Part shown: piece by piece, positions 1-6,521 of the stretch
Numbering within the stretch: position 1 is the stretch's first letter
Layout of the letters: each line of letters begins with the position of its first letter
From: Labilithrix luteola
GTDB taxonomy: Bacteria > Myxococcota_A > Polyangia > Polyangiales > Polyangiaceae
NCBI GenBank assembly: GCA_026225435.1
Contig: JAMFST010000959.1
Location: 1-12,457 of the forward strand
DNA: 12,457 bases
Direction of reading: 5' to 3'
The notes under the pieces: generated by a model
Database searches by the model: none
The model's input: only the letters and a program-made list of their open reading frames with translations
Told to the model about the DNA's origin: nothing
Made by a program: the position numbers and the translations under genes

Positions 1-1763
1 ATTCCCGCCGCCGCCGTGCGCGCGGTGACCAGCGGATCGACGCTCTCCGCCGAATCGGTGGGATCGTCTTTTCCGTCCTCGTCGTCGTCGAGAGACAGCT
101 GGTGGAGGAGCGACTTGCCCGAGCGGACCACCTGCACGCGCGCGTCCCCTGGCAGGTGCGCGAGCGACCGGGCGCGAGCCAGCGCCAGCTCGAGGCCGCC
201 GATCTCGTCGACGAGACCGCGCGCCTGCCCTTCCCGTCCGCCGAAGATGCGCCCCTCGGCCGAGGCGCCCACCTTGTCGACGGGGATGGTGCGCCCCTCG
301 GTGGAGCGCCCCTCGGAGACCCGCGCGAGGAAGAGCGAGTAGATCCCCTTCATCGACTCGAGCACGCGCGCCCGGGTCGCGTCGTCCCAGGGGGCGAGCG
401 GCGATTCGTAGGCCGCGCGAGCGCGGGCCTCGGGGCCAGGCTTCGCCGCGAAGGTCTCGCTGTGCACCCCGACCTGCTCGAGCAACCCGGCGACGGCCAC
501 CTTGCCGCCGACGACGCCGATCGATCCGACGATGCTCCCGGCGTCGGCGTAGATGTACGAGCCGGTGCAGGCCAGGTAGTACCCGCCGCTCGCCGCCATC
601 CCGCCCACGCTGACCACCAGCGGCTTCTTGCTCCGCAGCCGCATCAGGTGGTGCCACATCAGATCGCTGGCGAGCGCGCTGCCGCCGGGCGAGTCGATGC
701 GCAGGACCACCGCCTTGACGTCGTCGTCCTTCTCGAGACGGCGGACCATGCGGTCGAAGGCCGCCTCGTGGATCCCGTCGCCGGACGATCCGAGACCGCC
801 CCCCTCGCCCATGTCGATGCTGCCGGTGGCGCGCAGGAGCGCGACCGGGGCGCCGCCCGCGGAGGTGCCCACCAGCGTCTTGAGGACGCCGGCCAGCTCG
901 TCGTCGTCCCCGTGCTCGGATGGTCCGAAGATGATCTTCTGCCGCGCGCCCGCCGCCTGCGCCAGCTCCCCCAGGGAAGCGAAAGCCTCGTCGGCGTAGC
1001 CGGTCGCGTCGGTGAGCCCCGCCTTCAGCGCTCCGTCGGCGCTGTACGGCCCATCCTCGGCCGCGGCCAGCAGCTTGTCGGGTTGGTCCCCGCCGCGCGC
1101 CCGCATCGTGTCGAGCCAGGCGACGCGCAACGACGCCAGGGTCGACTCGAGCGACGCCCGCGCCTCGTCGGAAGGTCCGTCGCGGGTGAACGGCTCCTCC
1201 GCACCTTTGTACTTTCCTACCTGGAGCACGTCGATGGACAGGTGGAGGTTGTCCTCCAGCAGCCGGCGCGCGTAGAGCAGCTGCGCGGCGATGCCGACGG
1301 TGTCGACCCCGCCGGCGGGCGAGACCCAGATCTTGCTGCAGCCACGCGCGGCGACCGCGTAGCTGGCGTTGCTCAGCCCCTCCGCGTGGCAGACGACCGG
1401 CTTGGTCTTCTTGACCTCGGCGAGCGCCTGTCCGATCTCCTCCGCGCGCGCCAGGGCGAGCTGCGTGCTGCCGAAGCGGACGAAGACCCCCTTGGTGTCA
1501 CTGTCGGTGGCGGCGCGAGCGGCGCTGGTGAGCAGCCCGTCGAGCGTGCGGTGCGAGCGCTCCGCCTGCAGCAGCCCGCCTTCGTCCTGCTCCGGCGCGC
1601 CCGCGGTCAGATCGATCACCGCCAGCGCCGGCCCGGTGCGCAGCTTGGTCTCGCGCGCGTGGATCGCGCTCTGTGTCCTCGGTCGCCCGTCGCACGCGAC
1701 GAGGCCACCGGCGAGACTTGCCGTGACCAGCGCCAGCAGCGCCGACCGCGCGAAGGTCCTCAC
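1..1763 (-). CDS. sppA: Signal peptide peptidase SppA (protease IV, S49 family), predicted lipoprotein; C-terminus cut by window edge
   Basis: This is a serine protease of the S49 family, which cleaves leftover signal peptides and other membrane-embedded fragments at the periplasmic face of the inner membrane. 587 codons are visible, against about 618 residues in E. coli SppA, so only the tail is missing. The protein has the tandem two-domain form. The N-terminal domain carries the general-base lysine in VGKYKGAEEPF (Lys186). The C-terminal domain carries the nucleophile in RIDSPGGSALASD (Ser362), followed by GGMAASGGYY. Both catalytic residues of the Lys/Ser dyad are therefore present. The N-terminus is a type II signal peptide: hydrophobic residues 8-22, then LVAC with Cys24 and Asp25. 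E. coli SppA is instead held by a transmembrane helix, so lipidation here is an inference from the lipobox. The visible C-terminal end is rich in Asp/Glu. The GTG start overlaps the stop of the upstream TPR gene as GTGA, with a GGTGAGG ribosome site 7 bases upstream, which implies translational coupling. Identity is secure and the lipoprotein call is likely. Confidence 0.93.
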   Translation of the reverse strand, partial: MRTFARSALLALVTASLAGGLVACDGRPRTQSAIHARETKLRTGPALAVIDLTAGAPEQDEGGLLQAERSHRTLDGLLTSAARAATDSDTKGVFVRFGSTQLALARAEEIGQALAEVKKTKPVVCHAEGLSNASYAVAARGCSKIWVSPAGGVDTVGIAAQLLYARRLLEDNLHLSIDVLQVGKYKGAEEPFTRDGPSDEARASLESTLASLRVAWLDTMRARGGDQPDKLLAAAEDGPYSADGALKAGLTDATGYADEAFASLGELAQAAGARQKIIFGPSEHGDDDELAGVLKTLVGTSAGGAPVALLRATGSIDMGEGGGLGSSGDGIHEAAFDRMVRRLEKDDDVKAVVLRIDSPGGSALASDLMWHHLMRLRSKKPLVVSVGGMAASGGYYLACTGSYIYADAGSIVGSIGVVGGKVAVAGLLEQVGVHSETFAAKPGPEARARAAYESPLAPWDDATRARVLESMKGIYSLFLARVSEGRSTEGRTIPVDKVGASAEGRIFGGREGQARGLVDEIGGLELALARARSLAHLPGDARVQVVRSGKSLLHQLSLDDDEDGKDDPTDSAESVDPLVTARTAAAG

Positions 1764-4108
1764 GGGGCAGCCTCACCGGACGCCGCGGGCGCCGCCGACG
1801 AAGCGGCACCGGTGGCCGCGCTCGCCGGACTCTTCGCCGCACCTTCGGCCGCGGGGTCCGCTTTGCCCGCCTTCGTGCCGCTCGAATCGTCGCTGGTGGA
1901 GTCGCCGCCGCTCGTCCCGTCGCCCCGCTCCTTGACCCGCTTGGGGTATGCCCCGTCGGGAAAGCGCTGGGTGATGTCGTGGTACGTCTGCTCGGCCGCG
2001 CTCTTGTCGCCCGACTCCCACTCCACGTCGGCAAGGCCGATCAGCGCCGGCAAGAAGTGCGGGTTCACGATGAGCGCGCGACGGTACGACGCCTTGGCCC
2101 CTTCCCAGTCCCCCTTCGACTGAGAGATCGCGCCGAGGCCGCCGAGCGCCTCCGAGTCGTTCGCGTTGCGGTCGAGCGCCTGCGAGTACAATTTCGCCGC
2201 CCGCTCGTACTCGCCCGCCTTGCGTGCCGCGTCTCCTTGCGCGTCGAGGGTGCGCGTATCCCCCGCGGCTCCACCTCCAGCTGGGCCGCCGGCCGTCTTC
2301 CCCGCCGCGACCGCGACGGGCGCGGCGCCTTTGCCCGCGGCGACGACCGCACCCGGCGTCGCGGAGCCCGGCGGCACCGGCGCGGACGACGTGCGCGGCA
2401 AGGCGTTCACGTCCATCTCCTTCGGCAGGATGAGCGCGACGCCGGAGCCGCTGGCCGCCGGCACCTGCGACTTGGCCGCCTCGACGAAGGCGCGCAGGTA
2501 CGCCACCAGCGGATACGGGCGAGTGAAGGCGGACAGCTTGTCGAGCTCGCGCGCGGCGCCGGCCGTGTCGCCCGCCCGGGCGAGCGCGTACACGAGGAGT
2601 GCCCGCGCGCGACCGAGGTCCCCCTCGGTCGACGCCGCCACCCGCAAGCGATCGACCACCGTCCCCCAGAGCGGCTGCGGATCGGCCGCGTCGAGCGCCG
2701 CCAGCACGTAGGCCGTCTCCGGATCGCTGCTCGACGTCGACAGCGGGCCGGCCGCAGCGCGCGCTTCGGGCAGCTTGCCCGTGAGGCGCAGCGCGTCGAC
2801 CCGGGCGCGCGTGCTCGCCGCTTCGCCCGGGGCCAGCGCCGCCGCCCGCAGCGCCAGCGCATCGGCCGACTGCGACAGCTCGCTCACCTGATGCTCGGCT
2901 GCGGCGCGGTCGGCGGGCGACGTGCTCGCCGTGAAGAGACGAGGGCGTAGCCAGGCGATGTCGGCCTGCGCCGCCGCCACCTTCGCCCGGTCGAGCGCCA
3001 CGTGCGCGTCGGCCGGCGCGACCGCGCTCGCCTTCTCGAGAGCGCCGGCCGCCGTGTCGAGATCCCCCGCCGCCAGCGCCTTCTCGCCCGCGGTCACCAG
3101 CTGCGTGGCCTGCGGATCGAGCGGGCCGCCGCTCGCGGTCGTCGCGGCCGTGTGCGTGCCGAGCAGGTAGGGGCGGGCGACCACGAAGCCGACCACCGCC
3201 GCGCCTCCGACGAGCGCCAGCGCGACGACCCATCCGCCGACCCGCCGCCCGGATCCGAGCCGCGCCGTGGCGGCGTCCTCCGGCAGCTGGAAGGCCGGCC
3301 CGGGGGCGAGACTGTCCTGGCTGGAGTCGACGCCCGCCCCCGCGAGCACGTCTTGCGCGCGGAGCGAGCGAGGGCCGGTCTGCAGCCTGCTCGGGAGCGG
3401 CGACGAGTCCTCGACGAGATCCGACACGCTCGAGTCGGAGGCGAGATCGTGGAGGACCGGCGGCGGCTCCGGGGCGATCGGGGTCCGCGTCGACAGCGGC
3501 GGGGCCGCGGCGATCGGCGTCCCCTTGAACACCGGCCTGGCGTCGGTCAAGGCGCCCATCTGCATCGTGGACGCCGACCCCGGCTTGGGCGAATGGCCGA
3601 TCGCTGCGTAGGCCGCCTCCGTCGCCGCGCTCATGACGACGGCCGAGCCATCGGTCTCGTCCACGTCCGGCGGCGGTGGCACCGAGGCGACCGGATCGGG
3701 GCGCAGCGTGTCGACCCGCGAGCGCATGGGCGCCAGGTTCGGGTCGACGGCCGCGGGAAAGAGGTGCTCGAGCTCACTGATGGTGCCGAGCGCGCGCGCT
3801 CGACCGGCCGCGCCGCTGCGCCCGGGGCGCGACACCATGTCCTCGCGCCCGAGGTCTCCGCCGCGGATGGCGTCCTGCAGATCGCGCAGCGAGGTGAACA
3901 CCACCAGCCCACCGCCCGCGCGCGTCACCGCCCACTCGTCGCCGGTTCCGCCAGCGCCGCCGACGCCAGCTGCCGGGACCGCGACCTGCGAAGGCATCAC
4001 GCGGAACTCGTGCTGGCACTCCGTACATTTGACCGACGTACCGCGATCGCTCACCAGCGCGTCGTCGAACTCGTACTCGGTGCCGCAGCGCTCGCAGCGG
4101 ACGTCCAT
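1760..4108 (-). CDS. Zinc-ribbon, single-pass membrane, TPR-repeat protein
   Basis: The protein has 782 residues. It opens with an MJ0042-type zinc ribbon (CxxC at 5/8 and 28/31), a domain common at the start of myxobacterial regulatory and motility proteins. Residues about 68-118 form a small folded module (VFTSLRDLQDAI to LGTISELEHLF) of the kind that often follows such ribbons in this group, resembling a GYF-like module; this is from memory of the family. Residues 119-289 are a Pro/Ser/Ala-rich linker. A transmembrane helix spans about 291-313 and is preceded by RR, so the ribbon should be cytoplasmic and the rest periplasmic. After it come a TPR-like pair (about 330-385), helical sequence, an Ala/Gly linker, and three clear TPRs (621-725). 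The last 53 residues are low-complexity Ala/Ser. The start was set at the ATG directly before the zinc ribbon because it has a GGAGAAG site; the longer frame adds 61 residues with no domain. It is the first gene of a pair with sppA. The partner and exact role are unknown; a membrane scaffold or adaptor is the reasonable guess. Confidence 0.87.
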   Translation of the reverse strand: MDVRCERCGTEYEFDDALVSDRGTSVKCTECQHEFRVMPSQVAVPAAGVGGAGGTGDEWAVTRAGGGLVVFTSLRDLQDAIRGGDLGREDMVSRPGRSGAAGRARALGTISELEHLFPAAVDPNLAPMRSRVDTLRPDPVASVPPPPDVDETDGSAVVMSAATEAAYAAIGHSPKPGSASTMQMGALTDARPVFKGTPIAAAPPLSTRTPIAPEPPPVLHDLASDSSVSDLVEDSSPLPSRLQTGPRSLRAQDVLAGAGVDSSQDSLAPGPAFQLPEDAATARLGSGRRVGGWVVALALVGGAAVVGFVVARPYLLGTHTAATTASGGPLDPQATQLVTAGEKALAAGDLDTAAGALEKASAVAPADAHVALDRAKVAAAQADIAWLRPRLFTASTSPADRAAAEHQVSELSQSADALALRAAALAPGEAASTRARVDALRLTGKLPEARAAAGPLSTSSSDPETAYVLAALDAADPQPLWGTVVDRLRVAASTEGDLGRARALLVYALARAGDTAGAARELDKLSAFTRPYPLVAYLRAFVEAAKSQVPAASGSGVALILPKEMDVNALPRTSSAPVPPGSATPGAVVAAGKGAAPVAVAAGKTAGGPAGGGAAGDTRTLDAQGDAARKAGEYERAAKLYSQALDRNANDSEALGGLGAISQSKGDWEGAKASYRRALIVNPHFLPALIGLADVEWESGDKSAAEQTYHDITQRFPDGAYPKRVKERGDGTSGGDSTSDDSSGTKAGKADPAAEGAAKSPASAATGAASSAAPAASGEAAP

Positions 4109-4117
4109 GACCGCAGA

Positions 4118-4124
4118 CTTCTCC
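4118..4124 (-). promoter_or_regulatory. Ribosome binding site deciding the zinc-ribbon/TPR start
   Basis: On the minus strand GGAGAAG lies 9 bases before the ATG at 4108. It is the best Shine-Dalgarno match upstream of this gene, and it favours this start over the in-frame ATG at 4291. Confidence 0.7.
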
Positions 4125-4285
4125 GTTTTCGCCGGGGGGCTCGAGACGCGACGCGCCCCGTTCGCGGTCGACGGTATCACGGGGGATGCGCGGCGGTGCG
4201 GATGTCCTGCTGGGTCGGCTCTTGCGGGGTGGGACAAAGTCTCGCCGCCACCCCCCTCGATCGGGGCAACCGGGACCGGAGTGCA

Positions 4286-4301
4286 TGGCACCGGCCCCGC
4301 T
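4286..4301 (+). promoter_or_regulatory. Possible sigma-54 (-24/-12) promoter for the cysteine-rich lipoprotein
   Basis: TGGCAC is followed, at the spacing required for sigma-54 promoters, by CCGCT; the invariant GG and GC are at the correct distance. The -24 half is perfect, while the -12 half has CC in place of the usual TT. It would give a leader of roughly 100 bases before the ATG at 4415. Myxobacteria use sigma-54 and enhancer-binding activators heavily. In GC-rich DNA such a match can arise by chance, so this is tentative. Confidence 0.3.
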
Positions 4302-4334
4302 CACCCCGTGAACCGGCGTTCATACGCTCCCGAG

Positions 4335-4358
4335 GCTCGCACGTATTTCGCGAGCGAA
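4335..4358 (+). repeat. Two mutually exclusive short inverted repeats in the lipoprotein leader
   Basis: GCTCGC (4335-4340) can pair with GCGAGC (4350-4355) across a 9-base loop. TTCGC (4347-4351) can instead pair with GCGAA (4354-4358) around GA. The arms overlap, so only one form can exist at a time. They could be an operator for a dimeric regulator or an RNA leader structure; both are speculative, and short GC stems are common at this base composition. Confidence 0.3.
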
Positions 4359-4414
4359 GCGCATCTCACCAGCGCGGTTGTTCAGGGCACGTCGGTTGCT
4401 AAGCTGGTGACGAC

Positions 4415-5506
4415 ATGAAGAAACAGATCGTCTCGCTTCTCGTTGCTGGTCTGGGTGTCTTCGTCCTCGCCGGCTGCCCGGTCTACGACGACGATGGCGG
4501 CTATTACGGCGACGACAGCTACGGCTGTAACAGCGATTACGACTGTTCTTCAGGCTACAGCTGCCAGGACAACTCGTGTGTCCCCTGGTCCTCGGTGGAC
4601 GCCAGCACGGGCGGCGACGGCGGCAGCTGCTTCGCCCCGGGTGACTGCCCCAACGGCTACACCTGCGACGCGAAGAACCAGTGCACCAGCTCCGGCTGCG
4701 AGACGGTCGGCTGCTCCACCGGGTTCATCTGCGTCATCTTCGACGGCCAGACCGAGTGCGCCGCGGCCGTGAACGTGCCGGACGGCAGTACCATCGTCGA
4801 CGGCAGCCCGGGTGGCGGAGACTCCTCCACCGACGGCGGCGCCGATTCGGGCACGCCTCCGGCATGCACCTCGGACACCGCCTGCGCCGGCAGTGACGCC
4901 GGGACCGGCTCCAAGTGCCTCGACGGCACCTGCGTCGCTCCGGTGAACCAGTGCAGCGACGGCACCCAGTGCACCGGCGGTCAGTCCTGCGTCGCCGGCG
5001 TGTGCACGCCCTCCTGCGCCAGCGGCGCCACCTGCCCCACCGGCTTCTCCTGCGACACGACCACCAACGTCTGCACCGGGAACCCGACCCCCTGCGGCGC
5101 CGCGGCCGGCGCGAGCGCGTGCGGTGCCGGCACCACCTGCGTGGACGAGCGTTGCGTGACCACCTGCAGCGGAACGGGCACCTGCCCGACCGGTGACGTG
5201 TGCGTCGGCGGCGGCTGCATCCCCGACCAGGCGCCGCAGTTCGTCTGCCAGGCGGACGGCGTCGGACCGGGCTGCGCCGTCGGCAGCACCTGCCTGCACC
5301 ACAACTGCTACATCGGCTGCGGCGGGGACGCGTCGAACGCCTGCGCGACGGCCGATCCGTTCAACCAGTGCAAGCCGGTGACGACCTCGAGCGGCACGTA
5401 CGACGTGTGCGGCTCCGCCTCGAACCTCGGCTCGCAGTGCGACCCGATGACCGGCCTCGCCTGCGCGGACTCGAGCCAGGTGTGCATCGACGGCTACTGC
5501 CGCTGA
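4415..5506 (+). CDS. Cysteine-rich lipoprotein with eleven four-cysteine modules
   Basis: This is a 363-residue secreted lipoprotein of unknown function. Residues 1-20 are a type II signal peptide (MKKQ, hydrophobic core, LAGC) with lipidation at Cys21. Residue +2 is Pro rather than Asp, so retention in the inner membrane is not indicated and outer-membrane delivery is plausible. A short Asp/Tyr/Gly-rich spacer follows. The rest holds exactly 44 further cysteines, which parse into eleven modules of four: 38-55, 72-90, 95-115, 151-173, 180-197, 201-220, 227-247, 251-268, 278-298, 302-332 and 342-362. Most follow C-x(4-8)-C-x(4-5)-C-x(3-5)-C with a G-x-x-C core (PTGFSC, PTGDVC). Similar modules in myxobacterial proteins are often labelled Dickkopf-like or EB-like. 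An even number of cysteines in an exported protein suggests disulfides in each module. A Ser/Thr/Gly/Asp-rich linker (120-149) separates modules 3 and 4. The start has GGTGA 4 bases upstream. The gene is monocistronic. Confidence 0.88.
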   Translation: MKKQIVSLLVAGLGVFVLAGCPVYDDDGGYYGDDSYGCNSDYDCSSGYSCQDNSCVPWSSVDASTGGDGGSCFAPGDCPNGYTCDAKNQCTSSGCETVGCSTGFICVIFDGQTECAAAVNVPDGSTIVDGSPGGGDSSTDGGADSGTPPACTSDTACAGSDAGTGSKCLDGTCVAPVNQCSDGTQCTGGQSCVAGVCTPSCASGATCPTGFSCDTTTNVCTGNPTPCGAAAGASACGAGTTCVDERCVTTCSGTGTCPTGDVCVGGGCIPDQAPQFVCQADGVGPGCAVGSTCLHHNCYIGCGGDASNACATADPFNQCKPVTTSSGTYDVCGSASNLGSQCDPMTGLACADSSQVCIDGYCR

Positions 5507-5534
5507 GACGCGTCAGGTTGCGGTAGCGACCGAG

Positions 5535-5573
5535 CCCGCCCTGCCGCCCCGAACACCGGGCGGTAGCGGCGGG
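5535..5573. terminator. Hairpin between convergent genes, candidate bidirectional terminator
   Basis: CCCGCC and CCGCCC (5535-5549) pair with GGGCGG and GGCGGG (5558-5573), giving two 6-base-pair GC stems separated by a 3x4 internal loop with an 8-base apical loop. It lies 28 bases after the lipoprotein stop and 18 bases beyond the methyltransferase stop on the other strand. There is no real T-run, only a short GTTCGTCGTGT on the plus side, so it is not a textbook intrinsic terminator. The position between converging genes is the main support. Confidence 0.5.
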
Positions 5574-5591
5574 TTCGTCGTGTCTGGCGTC

Positions 5592-6521
5592 CTACTCGGC
5601 GGCAGATTTTCGGCGACCGGAGATGCAGGCGACTTCGACGGTGAGCGTGAAGGGGGCCTCGCTCCAGTACTTGTCGATGGCCTCGCGGACGTAGTCGAAC
5701 GGCGGGCCTGGATCGGTGAGGCCGAGCGGCGCGGTGAACTCCGGAAACAGGAGCAGGCGCATGGTCGGGTCCTCGAGGAACTCGCGGCCGTTGCGGAAGG
5801 AGAGCGTCGAGGGCTGGGTGGCGGTCTCGATGAAGTGGAAGCCGGCCGACTCCATCTCGGCCTCGAGGATCTGCTGGGTCGGGCGCAGCAACACGGCGCT
5901 CTCGGCGCCGGTCGCGACCTGCGGGGCGTCGTGCTTGAGGGCGTACTCACGAAGCAGATCGACCAGCTCGACGAAGGAGCCACGGAGCGGCAGCGCCATG
6001 AGCGCCTGACCGGCGGGCGCCACCAGGCGAGCCATCTCGGCGAAGATGGCGGCGCGCTCCTCGGGCGCTCCGAAGGGATGCAGCGTGTACACGTGGGAGA
6101 ACGCCGCGTCGGGGAACGGCGCGGGGATGGAGTCGACGACGCGGTACTCGCCGACGAAGTCTGGCATGGTCGCGGCCTTGGCGCGCGCCAGCTCGATGGC
6201 CGGGGTCGACGGATCGATCCCGTAGACGTGCCCGCCGGGGAGCCGGAGGGTCACGCCGCGATCCGGGTAGCCGGTGCGGCAGAAGAGGTGCAGCGCCTGC
6301 GCCTCCTCCCCCTCGGCGATCTGCTCGATGAGGACATCGCCGAACAGGTGGAGGTACCGCGGCACCACGAACGTCTCGAAGACCGCAGCGTCCGCCGGGC
6401 CGAGACGTGTGGACGCGCGACGGAACGAGACCAGGTTGGCCCCGCTCTGCCGCAGCGAGACCGGGCCGGTCTGCGTCGGAGAGGCCGCGGTGGGCGGCAA
6501 CGGTCTCTCCGAGCTGCTCAC
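5592..6521 (-). CDS. Class I SAM-methyltransferase-fold protein with degenerate SAM loop
   Basis: The 309 residues show the order of a class I (Rossmann) methyltransferase. There is a strand with motif I at 77-86 (ALHLFCRTGY), an acidic end of strand 2 in VYGIDPS (Asp103), the following helix AIELARAKAA, a motif II-like PFPDAAFSHVY (135-145), then the helix EMARLVAPAGQALMALP typical of the Methyltransf_11/25 group. In motif I the usual D-x-G-x-G-x-G reads H-L-F-C-R-T-G: the acidic residue and two of the three glycines are replaced, while the neighbouring C, T, G and Y are kept. SAM binding may therefore be altered or lost. Residues 1-30 are a disordered Ser/Pro/Thr-rich extension. The GTG start overlaps the stop of the HEAT gene as GTGA and has no strong ribosome site of its own, so translation probably depends on coupling. 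Substrate is unknown. The fold is likely; enzymatic activity is uncertain. Confidence 0.78.
   Translation of the reverse strand: MSSSERPLPPTAASPTQTGPVSLRQSGANLVSFRRASTRLGPADAAVFETFVVPRYLHLFGDVLIEQIAEGEEAQALHLFCRTGYPDRGVTLRLPGGHVYGIDPSTPAIELARAKAATMPDFVGEYRVVDSIPAPFPDAAFSHVYTLHPFGAPEERAAIFAEMARLVAPAGQALMALPLRGSFVELVDLLREYALKHDAPQVATGAESAVLLRPTQQILEAEMESAGFHFIETATQPSTLSFRNGREFLEDPTMRLLLFPEFTAPLGLTDPGPPFDYVREAIDKYWSEAPFTLTVEVACISGRRKSAAE

Larger units (their letters stand above)
4109..4414. other. Divergent intergenic region between the TPR gene and the lipoprotein gene
   Basis: This 306-base stretch lies between two divergent genes and should hold promoters for both. I see no small gene and no RNA gene in it. 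For the plus strand there is a sigma-54-like element at 4286-4301, overlapping inverted repeats at 4335-4358, and a weak sigma-70-like pair, TTGTTC at 4378-4383 and TAAGCT at 4400-4405 with a 16-base spacer. For the minus strand I found no convincing -35/-10 pair; the nearest is a GTGATACCGT stretch about 70 bases before the start, and I do not call it. The plus-strand open frame that runs through the region is an extension of antisense reading and lacks a start with a ribosome site. Confidence 0.6.

Noticed and set aside
102..2123. Plus-strand open frame of 673 codons opposite sppA and the end of the TPR gene
   Set aside because: The minus strand encodes a complete S49 catalytic dyad and a lipobox here; the plus frame has a shadow composition and no recognisable motif.
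4109..4291. Longer start (ATG at 4291) for the zinc-ribbon/TPR protein
   Set aside because: The extra 61 residues are Pro/Gly/Arg-rich with no domain, there is no good ribosome site there, and MJ0042-type ribbons normally begin at the first residue.
3002..4402. Plus-strand open frame of 466 codons opposite the zinc-ribbon gene and through the intergenic region
   Set aside because: It lacks a ribosome site and a domain, while the minus strand has a zinc ribbon, a membrane helix and an appropriate start.
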